DNA from: BS750m-G57 sp964607575
Lineage (GTDB): Bacteria; Planctomycetota; Phycisphaerae; SM23-33
Direction of reading: 5' to 3'
Length of the DNA: 64,000 bases
Assembly (NCBI GenBank): GCA_964607575.1
Contig: CAZSLS010000005.1
Location: 1-64,000, forward strand
Shown one piece after another: positions 17,943-26,499 of this stretch. The notes under the pieces were generated by a model, which worked only from the letters and a program-made list of their open reading frames with translations, ran no database searches and was not told the origin of the DNA. A program made the translations under genes and the position numbers. Every line of letters starts with the position of its first letter. Position 1 is the first letter of the stretch.

Positions 17943-19129
17943 ACGTCGTCCACCTTGCAGATTCGCTGAACCTCGCCATGGGCGGTCCGCCCAGATCGAT
18001 AGTTGGGTTATGCGAAAACCTCGCGCCGCTTGTCGACCGCCTCGACCTGTGCTGCGTGGATCTCGGGGCGCACTTCGGCCCGCGCGTTGACGTCGATACA
18101 TCGCTCGTGAATCTCACCGAAGTCCCATGCCGCGTCTGGAAATCTTTGAGGCTCTACATTCCCAGGGGACTCGGGGCTGTCCTGAAGGATAAATCCGCCT
18201 CGGCGGATATTATTCATTCTCACGGTCTGTGGGCGCCAGCCAATGTTATCGCTGCCCGAGCGGCGGGAAAAGCCCGCCTCCCCCACATCATCGCCCCTCG
18301 TGGTTCCTTTGAGCCCGGAGCGCTGTCCAGATCTGCCTGGAAGAAGGCTGTTTTCAGGCGATTGCATGTGAATCGTGCGCTTCGCGAGGCGGCGTGTTTT
18401 CACGCCTTGAGCGAGCGCGAGGCCTGGTGCATCCGCCAGTTCGGTTTGACCAACCCCATCGCCATGGTGCCCAACGGTGTGACCATTTTGCCGCCGTCCA
18501 ATTTCCACGATGCAGCGGGCGAACAGGACTGGGGCCGGCGGTTCGAGGGAAAGAAGCTCATTGTGTTTCTGGGAAGAATGCACCCGATAAAGGGCCTGGA
18601 CGTCCTCAGCGAGGCCTGGCGGCGCATTTCCGGGGAGTTCACCGATTGGCACCTGGTGCTTGCCGGTCCGGACGAAGATGGATATCTCGCCGCACTCGAA
18701 TCGCAAGTCCAATCCGCAAACCTGTCGGATCGCGTGTCGTTTCCGGGCGCTCTGTACGGCCCGGATAAGGACTCTCTCCTCGCCGCAGCCGACCTGTTTG
18801 TCCTGCCAAGCCGCTCGGAAGGCATGAGCGTAGCGCTGCTGGAGGCAATGGCTGCGGGCATTCCCGTTGTGATAACAAAGTCCTGCCACTTCTCGGCTGC
18901 CGAAGACTTGCGCGCAGGGTTTGTAGTGGACGGGGACATCGAGTCGCTTGCGACCGGCTTGGCGAAAATGTTGAAGACACCCGACGATCAGCGTTCGGAA
19001 ATGGGCAATCGCGGCGCGTCCCTGATCCGCAGCAGGTACTCTTGGGATACTGTCGCCCGAGAGATGCTGGAGGTCTACCAGTGGGTCCTTGGCCAACGGG
19101 ATGCGCCTCAGTGTGTCCGGATGGACTGA
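17939..19129 (+). CDS. family 4 glycosyltransferase
   Basis: A 396-aa GT-B retaining transferase. The acceptor half contains GGPPRSIVGLCENL and IIHSHGLWAPANV. The donor half has VPNGV, KKLIVFLGRMHPIKGLDVL and PSRSEGMSVALLEAMAAGIPVV, the E-x7-E signature of GT4. The true start is the ATG that overlaps the methyltransferase stop; the much longer frame upstream is a shadow of that gene. It is the last gene of the polysaccharide block. Confidence 0.9.
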   Translation: MNVVHLADSLNLAMGGPPRSIVGLCENLAPLVDRLDLCCVDLGAHFGPRVDVDTSLVNLTEVPCRVWKSLRLYIPRGLGAVLKDKSASADIIHSHGLWAPANVIAARAAGKARLPHIIAPRGSFEPGALSRSAWKKAVFRRLHVNRALREAACFHALSEREAWCIRQFGLTNPIAMVPNGVTILPPSNFHDAAGEQDWGRRFEGKKLIVFLGRMHPIKGLDVLSEAWRRISGEFTDWHLVLAGPDEDGYLAALESQVQSANLSDRVSFPGALYGPDKDSLLAAADLFVLPSRSEGMSVALLEAMAAGIPVVITKSCHFSAAEDLRAGFVVDGDIESLATGLAKMLKTPDDQRSEMGNRGASLIRSRYSWDTVAREMLEVYQWVLGQRDAPQCVRMD

Positions 19130-19532
19130 GTTGTTCGATCGATCACTCACACGGGGCTTACAGATCCTCTTTCAGATATTCTCTCAAGAAAAGATTCGTA
19201 ATTACCCGAAACAATCTTCTAGGTATGCGTGTACCCGGAATCCGCTTTTATGCTGATCGGGTTCACGCACGGGCTACTGTGGATTCCGTTGCCCGATTGT
19301 CCGGTGGTGGTGAAATATTAAATCCCCCCGGATCGCTCGGAAAAAAAAGAAAAAGTCTGGACACCGCAACTTGGCGACAGTAATATCCCGCCCAGTTCGG
19401 ATTGCAGACTAATGATGTCCTTGATCGTGTCAAAGGCATCGGTGCAATAATTATTCGTACTATGGATTCATCGAGTATTTCGTTTGTACACAAACCTAGC
19501 CTGAACGGATTAGGCAGCGAAAGGAAATGGAG
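19130..19532. other. intergenic region before the porin gene
   Basis: About 400 bp without a gene. It includes an A-rich run near 19340 and an inverted repeat GTTTGT-AC-ACAAAC at 19482-19495, about 40 bp before the porin start, which could be an operator. A loose promoter-like pair (TTGATC near 19421 and AT-rich sequence near 19447) lies before it. No RNA gene was recognised. Confidence 0.45.
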
Positions 19533-20816
19533 ATGAAGAATCGTTTGGTTTTACCTGTCGTGTTGGTGATGTTTGGTGCAGTTGTCCTTGTGGCTGCGAC
19601 GGCGACGGCCGCCGACAAGCCCGAGCAAGACGTCAGTGCCCTGATCAAAGCATTGACCGAACGCCTGGAAGCTCAGGACAAGAAGATTTCCAAGTTGGAA
19701 ACCAAACTCACTGACGAAGCCCTTCAGGCCGCACGCCACGAAGAAATCGCCAAGATCATGTCGGAGATGCGACAGGACGCAAGCAAGCGCGACCCCCTGC
19801 CGCAATGGCTCGACAATCTTACGTTCTTCGGCGATTTGCGTTTGCGGTATGAACATCACTCCGCCGATGGAGTACAGCTAAGGGAACGTAACCGTTATCG
19901 CTTCCGTCTGCGTTTTGGCTTCATCAAGTCCTGGCTGGACGATCAGATGAAAGTTGGCTTCCGCATTGCAAGCGGTGACAACCAGACCGGGCGGAGTACG
20001 AACCAGACGATGACCGGTGCGTTCAACAAGAAGCAGGTCTGGATCGACCGCGCGTATGCCATATACACGCCCAATTCGATTCCCGGCTTGACGGTGATCG
20101 GCGGTAAGATGCCGAATGTGCTGGAGCACACCGACCTGATCTTCGACAGCGATCTCAATCCGGAAGGTCTGCTGGTGTCCTATCACCGCGAATTGTGCGG
20201 ACTCGATGTGTTCGGGACCTTCGCCCACTTTGCGGTCAACGAACAGCGGAACAATCACGACACCATCTTGAACGCCTACCAGGCCGGTTTCAAGGCGCCG
20301 CTACCGTGCGGAATCACTGGGCTATTTGCCGCCACGTGGTACGACTTTGAGAACTATGAGGATCTCGGAGCAACGACCAATGGTTGGAACAGAGACACCA
20401 AGATGATCAACGTTCTGGCCAAGCTCAAGTTCAAGGCTTGCGGGCTCCCGTGGCAGGTGTACTTTGACTGGGTCCATAACAACCAGGATAACCAAGAGGC
20501 CGCTGACTTCGAGAATGCTGACGATGGATACGCCGTTGGCGTAAAAGTCGGCAAGAACAAGAAGCAGGGCGACTGGTCAACTGGCTATCAGTTCAAGTAC
20601 ATTGAAGCCAACGCTACACCCGCCCAGTTGAACGATGCTGACTTTGGTACGCCCAATGGTGTTGGCACGAACATCAAAGGCCACGTATTCAAAACTCAGT
20701 ACAATCTGACCGATTTCCTGATCGCTGGTGGAAGCATCTTCCTCGTCCAGCCGATCACCGGCGATCGCGACGAGAACGACTTCCTGATGCAGATCGACCT
20801 CATCTGGAAATTCTAG
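19533..20816 (+). CDS. putative outer-membrane porin
   Basis: A 427-aa exported protein. The signal peptide (KNRLVLPVVLVMFGAVVLVA...ATAADK) is followed by a short coiled-coil stretch (VSALIKALTERLEAQDKKIS) like the periplasmic anchors of large porins, then alternating aromatic/polar beta strands starting with FFGDLRLRYEHHS and RNRYRFRLRFG. The C-terminus ends in phenylalanine (IDLIWKF), the outer-membrane assembly signal. The second ATG (19533) was chosen because AAGGA is 7 nt upstream of it but only 1 nt from the first. It is monocistronic, with a strong terminator directly after. The transported solute is unknown. Confidence 0.83.
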   Translation: MKNRLVLPVVLVMFGAVVLVAATATAADKPEQDVSALIKALTERLEAQDKKISKLETKLTDEALQAARHEEIAKIMSEMRQDASKRDPLPQWLDNLTFFGDLRLRYEHHSADGVQLRERNRYRFRLRFGFIKSWLDDQMKVGFRIASGDNQTGRSTNQTMTGAFNKKQVWIDRAYAIYTPNSIPGLTVIGGKMPNVLEHTDLIFDSDLNPEGLLVSYHRELCGLDVFGTFAHFAVNEQRNNHDTILNAYQAGFKAPLPCGITGLFAATWYDFENYEDLGATTNGWNRDTKMINVLAKLKFKACGLPWQVYFDWVHNNQDNQEAADFENADDGYAVGVKVGKNKKQGDWSTGYQFKYIEANATPAQLNDADFGTPNGVGTNIKGHVFKTQYNLTDFLIAGGSIFLVQPITGDRDENDFLMQIDLIWKF

Positions 20817-20849
20817 CATCAAGTCGTAAAAGCAGATAGTTTTTCCGCA

Positions 20850-20892
20850 GGCCGGAACGGGCATACCAGCCCGTTCCGGCCGCGGTCTTTTT
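20850..20892 (+). terminator. rho-independent terminator of the porin gene
   Basis: A perfect 13-bp GC-rich stem (GGCCGGAACGGGC / GCCCGTTCCGGCC) around a 6-nt loop, followed a few bases later by TTTTT. It lies 34 nt after the porin stop. Confidence 0.92.
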
Positions 20893-20990
20893 ATGGGGGC
20901 TCCAGCGAATTAAAGATGAACGTTTTGGTGTGAGATTTTCCGTGCATTGACGCACCTGAGTCCTTATAGTGGTGTGTAGCAGTTGTAAAC

Positions 20991-21089
20991 TGTCTCCGAC
21001 CCGGTAAGACCTAAGGCTCGTAGCTAAGGCACCCGGGCGATAGGGCTTGGATGGAAACGTCCTTACCTCCCGTGTTTGGAAAGGAGACA
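20991..21089 (+). promoter_or_regulatory. structured leader of the Moco operon, candidate Moco-type riboswitch
   Basis: A 7-bp perfect pairing, TGTCTCC (20991-20997) with GGAGACA (21083-21089), closes the element. Its 3' strand contains the GGAG that serves as the moeA ribosome binding site, so closing the helix would block translation. Inside are CCCGG (from 21000) able to pair with CCGGG (21032-21037), a GGATG-GAAA-CGTCC tetraloop hairpin (21049-21062) and CCTCCC. A competing hairpin CAGTT-GTA-AACTG (20980-20992) overlaps the 5' strand of the closing helix. Location before moeA-moaA-moaC and the CTCCG / GGAAAC / CCTCCC pattern suggest the Moco RNA motif; the assignment to that class is from memory and unverified. 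Confidence 0.6.
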
Positions 21090-21093
21090 CCTG

Positions 21094-22308
21094 ATGGCAA
21101 TTAGCCCCCGTAAAGCCTGGGGGATAATCCGCAGTTGTGTCAAACCACTCGGATCGATCCGCAAACCGCTTGGCGAAGCGTTTGGATATTGTCTCGCTCA
21201 AAATGTCCGCGCCAACCGCGACATGCCTCCCGCCGATCGGTCCGCAATGGACGGATACGCCTTTCGCGCCGCCGATCTGAGCGGGTATCCCTGCAACCTC
21301 CAACTCGTCGGCGAAGTAGCCGCAGGAAGTTCATCACATCCGCAAATCCGCCCCGGATGCTGCGCCGCGGTGCTGACAGGAGCCAACATCCCTCCCGGAA
21401 GCGATACCGTCGTCAAGATCGAACTGACCAGCCTCGACGACGGGACCGTATCGATTATCGAGCCTGTAAAGCCTTTCATGAACGTCCGCAAGCGAGGTGA
21501 AGAAGCCGCCCGGGGCGACGTGCTTCTCGGCGAGGGAACGGTTCTCGGACCGGCGGAGGTCGGCGTGTGCGCCACTGTCGGGCTGGCGAACCCCAAAGTA
21601 CGCCGGAGACCGAAAATCGCTCTCCTGTGTACCGGGGCCGAACTGCGAGACGTCTCGCAATCGGTCGCGCCCCACCAGACTCGCAATTCAAACGGTCCGG
21701 TAATGCAGGCGATTCTTGCCGACGCGGGATTCGACAGCGTCACTCACGAGATCGTGCCCGACGACCCGCAACTGACCATCGACGCCCTCAAACACGCCAC
21801 CGAAACCGCCGACGTGACGATCCTGACCGGCGGCGTGTCGGTAGGCAAGTACGATTACGTGCCCGACGCCGTAAAGGCCATCGGCGCCAGGGTGCGCTTC
21901 TACAAGATCCAGATGAAACCCGGTAAACCGCTGCTGTACGCCACACGCGGGCGAAACGGGCATATCTTCGCCCTACCGGGCAATCCGGTAAGCGTGCTGA
22001 CCAGCATGTATGCCTTTGTGCTTCCGGCGCTGAGGCGGCTTTCGGGCCTGAGTGAAGAAGAGTGCCTGATATCGCTCCGCCTTCCGCTGACGCGGAAGAT
22101 CAAATCAAAGTCCGGAAGATCGCTGATGGCGCTGGCGAGAATAGTCTATCGCCGATCCGGACCGGCTGTGACGCCCGTCGAGTCGGTAGGGTCCGCCGAT
22201 ATATCCGCCGCCTCATCCGCCGACGGCGTGGTGGTCATACCCGCCGAAAGTACCGAAGTGACCGCCGGAAGCATCGTCGAGTTCCAGCCCTGGAGGGCGA
22301 AGTTATGA
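21094..22308 (+). CDS. moeA: molybdopterin molybdotransferase MoeA
   Basis: A 404-aa protein that inserts molybdate (or tungstate) into adenylylated molybdopterin. Family features in order: ANRDMPPADRSAMDGYAF, AAVLTGANIPPGSDTVVKIE, KRGEEAARGDVLL and the MoCF-type site DVTILTGGVSVGKYDYVPDA. It ends with the beta-barrel domain IV. The ATG lies 7 nt after GGAG inside the structured leader, so its translation can be gated by the leader. Its stop overlaps the moaA start (ATGA). The frame from TTG 21076 would read through the binding site and is rejected. Confidence 0.94.
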   Translation: MAISPRKAWGIIRSCVKPLGSIRKPLGEAFGYCLAQNVRANRDMPPADRSAMDGYAFRAADLSGYPCNLQLVGEVAAGSSSHPQIRPGCCAAVLTGANIPPGSDTVVKIELTSLDDGTVSIIEPVKPFMNVRKRGEEAARGDVLLGEGTVLGPAEVGVCATVGLANPKVRRRPKIALLCTGAELRDVSQSVAPHQTRNSNGPVMQAILADAGFDSVTHEIVPDDPQLTIDALKHATETADVTILTGGVSVGKYDYVPDAVKAIGARVRFYKIQMKPGKPLLYATRGRNGHIFALPGNPVSVLTSMYAFVLPALRRLSGLSEEECLISLRLPLTRKIKSKSGRSLMALARIVYRRSGPAVTPVESVGSADISAASSADGVVVIPAESTEVTAGSIVEFQPWRAKL

Positions 22309-23282
22309 ACCAACCAATCACTCACAACCAACCGCTCTCACTGCGGATCTCCGTAACCGACAAGTGCGAGTTTCGATGCCTCTATTGCATGCCCGCCGAA
22401 GGCGTCCGCAGACGCAATCACGAAGATATGCTCTCCTTCGAGCAGATAGTTGACTTCGTCCGACTGGCCAGGAGCGAGTTCGCACTGGCCAAAGTACACC
22501 TCACCGGCGGCGAACCGCTGGTCCGCAGGGGTATCGTGGATCTCGTCGCCATGATTGCCGATCTGGGCGTAAACGATCTGGCGCTGACTACAAACGCCTC
22601 CAGCCTTGCCCCGCTGGCGGGCGACCTGAAGAAAGCCGGTCTGCATCGCGTCAACGTCAGCCTCGATTCCCTCGATCCGGATGTTTTCTCGACGCTGACT
22701 CGCGGCGGAACGCTCGGAAACGTACTGGAAGGCGTGGATGCGGCCCTGGACAACGGACTTGGGCCAATCAAGTTTAATACCGTGGTCATCAGGGGATACA
22801 ACCATACGCAAGTCGCCGAAATGGCCCGCTGGGCGATCCGGCGGGGATGCGTCATCCGGTTCCTCGAACTGATGCCAATCGGATGCGCCAAATCAATGTT
22901 CGACGACCTGTTTGTCCCCGCAGACGAGATCAAGGAGCAACTTGCCCGGGCCTTCGAGTTGAAAGCTCAACCCTATAGCCCTGGAGCGAGCACGAGATAT
23001 TTCGAGGCCTCCGCAGGCGACCGAGCCGATGGGCTGGTGGGGCTCATCAGCGGGCAGAGCGAACCGTTCTGCTCGAGTTGCAGGCGCCTGCGCCTGACGT
23101 GCAGCGGTAAGTTAATCGCGTGTCTCGCCCGCGGAGAGGGGCCCGATATCCGTGCGATGCTCTGCAGCAACTCACCCGCCGACCGGAAAATGCTGACGAA
23201 AATCCTCAGCGACGAATTGGCCTCCAAAGCACATCGCGGCGATTTCGATACGACCCATGCGATGGCGGCCATCGGCGGGTAG
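22305..23282 (+). CDS. moaA: GTP 3',8-cyclase MoaA
   Basis: A 325-aa radical SAM enzyme that starts Moco synthesis by converting GTP to 3',8-cyclo-GTP. The N-terminal cluster ligands are C21, C25 and C28 (CEFRCLYC), followed by LTGGEPLVRRG. The C-terminal second [4Fe-4S] site is FCSSCRRLRLTCSGKLIAC. It ends with AAIGG: the terminal Gly-Gly needed for MoaA function is present. The start overlaps the moeA stop. Confidence 0.95.
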   Translation: MNQPITHNQPLSLRISVTDKCEFRCLYCMPAEGVRRRNHEDMLSFEQIVDFVRLARSEFALAKVHLTGGEPLVRRGIVDLVAMIADLGVNDLALTTNASSLAPLAGDLKKAGLHRVNVSLDSLDPDVFSTLTRGGTLGNVLEGVDAALDNGLGPIKFNTVVIRGYNHTQVAEMARWAIRRGCVIRFLELMPIGCAKSMFDDLFVPADEIKEQLARAFELKAQPYSPGASTRYFEASAGDRADGLVGLISGQSEPFCSSCRRLRLTCSGKLIACLARGEGPDIRAMLCSNSPADRKMLTKILSDELASKAHRGDFDTTHAMAAIGG

Positions 23283-23302
23283 GCGGACCGAGGAGAATAT
23301 CT

Positions 23303-23821
23303 ATGAACGAGTCAGAATCGCAAAACGACCCGAAGCTTTCTCACATTTCAGACGGCGGGCGGGCGTCGATGGTCGACGTGGGAGCCAAAGATCCCACCAG
23401 GCGAACCGCCGTCGCAGAGGCGTGGGTGGACGTCGGTCCGGAAATCGCCGCCATCCTCCGCACCTCCGGGGCCGTAGCCAAGGGAAACGTCCTTGAGACC
23501 GCACGCATTGCGGGGATAATGGGCGCCAAACGAACGCCCGACCTGATCCCGATGTGCCACCCGCTGGCCCTCGAGGTTGTCGATATCGACGCCGAACTCG
23601 ACGGCGACCGCGTTCGCCTCGTCGCCCGGGCGGTTTGTCACGGAAAAACGGGCGTCGAGATGGAGGCGATGACGGCCGCTTCGATAGCGGCGTTGACGGT
23701 TTACGACATGGTGAAGTCGGCGGGCAAGGGCGTTGTAATAGGCCCGGTCAGGCTGCTGGAAAAATGCGGTGGTAAGTCGGGCCACTGGCTCCGAGCGGAG
23801 AATGGCAATGGGAACGGTTAA
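23303..23821 (+). CDS. moaC: cyclic pyranopterin monophosphate synthase MoaC
   Basis: A 172-aa protein catalysing the second Moco step with MoaA. Recognisable segments are LSHISDGGRASMVDVGAKDPT, the conserved MCHPLAL, KTGVEMEAMTAASIAALTVYDM and VKSAGKGVVIGPVRLLEKCGGKSG. An AGGAGA site precedes the ATG. The gene overlaps the following MOSC-MoaB gene by 14 nt. Confidence 0.95.
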   Translation: MNESESQNDPKLSHISDGGRASMVDVGAKDPTRRTAVAEAWVDVGPEIAAILRTSGAVAKGNVLETARIAGIMGAKRTPDLIPMCHPLALEVVDIDAELDGDRVRLVARAVCHGKTGVEMEAMTAASIAALTVYDMVKSAGKGVVIGPVRLLEKCGGKSGHWLRAENGNGNG

Positions 23822-24776
23822 GGCGATCTGCATAAGCGACAACAAGGGCGAGCAGAAGAAGCCCGTCGAATCGGCGATCTTCCGCGCCGATTACGGTATC
23901 GAAGCCGACGCTCACGCGGGCGATTGGCACCGCCAGGTGAGTCTGCTGCTGGACAGCGATATCGAATCGATTCGCGCCAAGGGGCTCGACGACCTTGCTG
24001 ACGGCGACTTCGCCGAAAACGTGATTCTCTCCGGCGTGGATATCAACTCGTGCGGTTTGGGGACCAGGCTGCGACTTGGCGACGATGTGGTCCTGTCGAT
24101 CTCGCAGATCGGTAAGGTCTGCCACACCCGCTGCCGGATATTCTACCTCGCCGGCGACTGCATCATGCCCCGCTTGGGGATCTTCGCCCGGGTCGATACC
24201 GGTGGGGCGATCCGACCCGGCGATCGGGCCGAACTCTTCGATATCGTCCCGCGCGACCTGCTCCAGGCGGTCGTGCTGACGATTAGCGACCGCTGCTCGC
24301 GGGGCCAGGCCGAGGACACCGCCGGACCGGCCGTCGCAAAGATACTGACCGAATCGCTCGGCGCAAATATCTACCGCACAGAGATTCTGCCCGATGAAAA
24401 AGACGCTATCGCCGCACGCCTGAAGCACTACAGCGACGGGCACTCGATCGATCTGGTGCTTGCCGTCGGCGGGACGGGTTTCTCGCCCCGCGACGTGACC
24501 CCCGAAGCCGCACGCGAAGTTATCGATCGCCTCACCCCCGGTCTGGACGAGGCGATGCGAACCGCTTCGATGGCGAAAACGCCCCATGCGATGCTCTCGC
24601 GCGCAGTGTCGGGAATTGCAGGATCCACCCTGATCGTCACACTACCGGGCTCCGAGCGCGCCGCGAGCGAGAATCTCCAGGCCCTCCTTCCCGCTCTGGG
24701 GCACGGGCTGGCGAAACTTCGCGGAGACCCCGCCGATTGCGGGCGCCCGCAACACGGGGAGCAAACCGATGGCTGA
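23808..24776 (+). CDS. MOSC domain fused to MoaB/MogA-type molybdopterin adenylyltransferase
   Basis: A 322-aa fusion. Residues 1 to about 150 form a MOSC domain (AICISDNKGEQKKPV, GIEADAHAGDWHRQVSLL, DFAENVILSG) with the conserved cysteine-containing CHTRCRIFYLAGDCIMPRLG. From about residue 155 a MoaB/MogA domain follows: VVLTISDRCSRGQAEDTAGP, LAVGGTGFSPRDVTPEA and ALLPALGHGL. The C-terminal half should adenylate molybdopterin before MoeA; MOSC domains bind sulfur-carrying Moco-type substrates. The ATG at 23808 is 7 nt after GGAG, better placed than the one at 23802. It overlaps both neighbours. Confidence 0.92.
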   Translation: MGTVKAICISDNKGEQKKPVESAIFRADYGIEADAHAGDWHRQVSLLLDSDIESIRAKGLDDLADGDFAENVILSGVDINSCGLGTRLRLGDDVVLSISQIGKVCHTRCRIFYLAGDCIMPRLGIFARVDTGGAIRPGDRAELFDIVPRDLLQAVVLTISDRCSRGQAEDTAGPAVAKILTESLGANIYRTEILPDEKDAIAARLKHYSDGHSIDLVLAVGGTGFSPRDVTPEAAREVIDRLTPGLDEAMRTASMAKTPHAMLSRAVSGIAGSTLIVTLPGSERAASENLQALLPALGHGLAKLRGDPADCGRPQHGEQTDG

Positions 24777-25788
24777 CCACCTGCCGATACTCGGGATTTG
24801 CGGTTGGAGCGGTTCGGGAAAAACGACTCTCATCGAGCAGATTGTCCCCGATCTGCTCGCCGGCGGGCTCAAGATTGCGATCCTCAAGCACGACGCCCAC
24901 GGTCTGGACGTCGACCGCCCGGGAAAGGACAGCGACAGATTCTTCAACACCGGAGCCGACGTGCTCGCCCACGGGCCCGATCAGACATTCTTCCGAGCCC
25001 ACCACGACGGCGCCGAACTGACCGATTTGCTTGCTCCACTTGCCGCCAGATATGATCTCGTACTCGTCGAAGGGCACAAGCGCAGCGATATCCCGAAGGT
25101 ATGGCTGCTCGCTGACGACGGCGCCGCACCGCCCGCCGAGACCGACGAACCGCTGATCGTACTCTCGCGAAACGCCGACCGCCCCGCCGCGGTCAAACCG
25201 CTAATAGAAGAATTCCTGACCGATCGCCTCGCCGCCGAGCCGCTGTATGGCTGCGTGCTGATTGGGGGCAAGTCCGCACGGATGGGACGCCCCAAGCACC
25301 TGATCGAAACCGGCGGGCGGACGTGGTTGGCCCGAACAATTGAATACTTCGAGCAGACAACTTCGACGGTAGTAATCTCCGGCGCCGGCGATGTGCCGGA
25401 TGATCTGGACGCTTACCTCCAACTGCCCGACGCCGCCGACGCTCGCGGACCGATGTCCGGACTGCTGTCGATGATGCGCTGGGCGCCGAGAACATCATGG
25501 CTGGTCGCCGCCTGCGACATGCCCGACCTGACGGGCGAAGCGTTTACATGGTTAGCATCCACTCGCACGCCGGGCAAGTGGGCGACTATGCCCAAAGTTG
25601 GCGCCAAAGGCGTAGAACCGCTGCTTGCGTATTACAATTTCCGTTTCCGCACTCTGCTGGAGACCCAGGCCGCCGCGGACAACTACCGCCTGAACGATCT
25701 GGCCAACAACCCCGAAGTCACAACCCCGCCCGTCCCGCCGGAACTCGCCGCGGCTTGGCGGAACGCAAACTCACCCCAGGATCTTTGA
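24769..25788 (+). CDS. MobB-MobA fusion (Mo-guanine dinucleotide cofactor synthesis)
   Basis: A 339-aa fusion. The N-terminal part is the MobB GTP-binding domain with P-loop GWSGSGKTTLIEQI, LKHDAHGLDVDRPGKDS and LVLVEGHKRSDIPKVW. From about residue 155 a MobA nucleotidyltransferase follows: GCVLIGGKSARMGRPKHLIE, GAGDVPDD, ARGPMSGLLSMM and VAACDMPDLTGE. MobA attaches GMP to Moco, forming the bis-MGD of formate dehydrogenases, nitrate reductases and related enzymes. Its presence implies such an enzyme elsewhere in the genome; none is in this window. It overlaps the preceding gene by 8 nt and is the last gene of the operon. Confidence 0.93.
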   Translation: MADHLPILGICGWSGSGKTTLIEQIVPDLLAGGLKIAILKHDAHGLDVDRPGKDSDRFFNTGADVLAHGPDQTFFRAHHDGAELTDLLAPLAARYDLVLVEGHKRSDIPKVWLLADDGAAPPAETDEPLIVLSRNADRPAAVKPLIEEFLTDRLAAEPLYGCVLIGGKSARMGRPKHLIETGGRTWLARTIEYFEQTTSTVVISGAGDVPDDLDAYLQLPDAADARGPMSGLLSMMRWAPRTSWLVAACDMPDLTGEAFTWLASTRTPGKWATMPKVGAKGVEPLLAYYNFRFRTLLETQAAADNYRLNDLANNPEVTTPPVPPELAAAWRNANSPQDL

Positions 25789-25881
25789 TGGAGGCCCCCA
25801 AGCGCGAAAGTACCTCTTTAGGTATACCCGTACTTATTACGATGCCGCCGCAACAGTCCCGTTGGTCGAGCCCATTGGTGT

Positions 25882-26478
25882 ATGGAAAGCAAACCACAGG
25901 CAACTGACGAAGCCCTTATGGCCCGGTTCACCGTTGAACTGGATTCACAGGCGTTCGACCTGATCGTCGCCCGGTATATCCATCCGGGTCTGGCGGTGGC
26001 GAGGCAGTACCTTCAGGATTCATCCCTGGCTGAGGACGCCGTGCAGACCGCGATGCTGCGGGTGATCAAGCAGCGCCACAAGTACCAGCCGTTTCGCCCC
26101 TTCGCCAACTGGTTTTACACGATCCTTCGCAATACCTGCCGGGATATGCTACGTCACCAGTCGCACCAGGCCCGGCTCATACGTGACGTTGCTACTACCC
26201 AGGCTTACCGGACGCACTACGGGCCCAGCGGGGAACTGGAAACCCGGGACCTTCTGGGGACCCTGCCGAAGACTTCGCGGGCAGTATTGGAACTGAGAAT
26301 CCTCCATGGGCTGGCGTTCAGAGATATAGCTGCGGCTTTGGGCATTTCTCATGAGGCTGCCAAGAAGCGGGCACAGCGGGGCTTACGACTGCTTCGTGAG
26401 GGCCATTCGCATCGAACCGATCTGGAAAATGGGAAAAATCTTGGCACTGATGTCCCCAGAAGGGTGTCAGAAACGTAG
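25882..26478 (+). CDS. ECF-type RNA polymerase sigma-70 factor
   Basis: A 198-aa sigma factor. Region 2 is seen as SLAEDAVQTAMLRVIKQ and FRPFANWFYTILRNTCRDMLR; region 4 as LPKTSRAVLELRILHGLAFRDIAAALGISHEAAKKRAQRGLRLLRE. The anti-sigma gene follows 21 nt downstream. No clear ribosome binding site precedes the ATG. A TACCT-CTTT-AGGTA hairpin lies in the upstream gap (25811-25824). Target promoters are unknown. Confidence 0.9.
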   Translation: MESKPQATDEALMARFTVELDSQAFDLIVARYIHPGLAVARQYLQDSSLAEDAVQTAMLRVIKQRHKYQPFRPFANWFYTILRNTCRDMLRHQSHQARLIRDVATTQAYRTHYGPSGELETRDLLGTLPKTSRAVLELRILHGLAFRDIAAALGISHEAAKKRAQRGLRLLREGHSHRTDLENGKNLGTDVPRRVSET

Positions 26479-26499
26479 TCGACTGCGGTAGAGAGAAAC

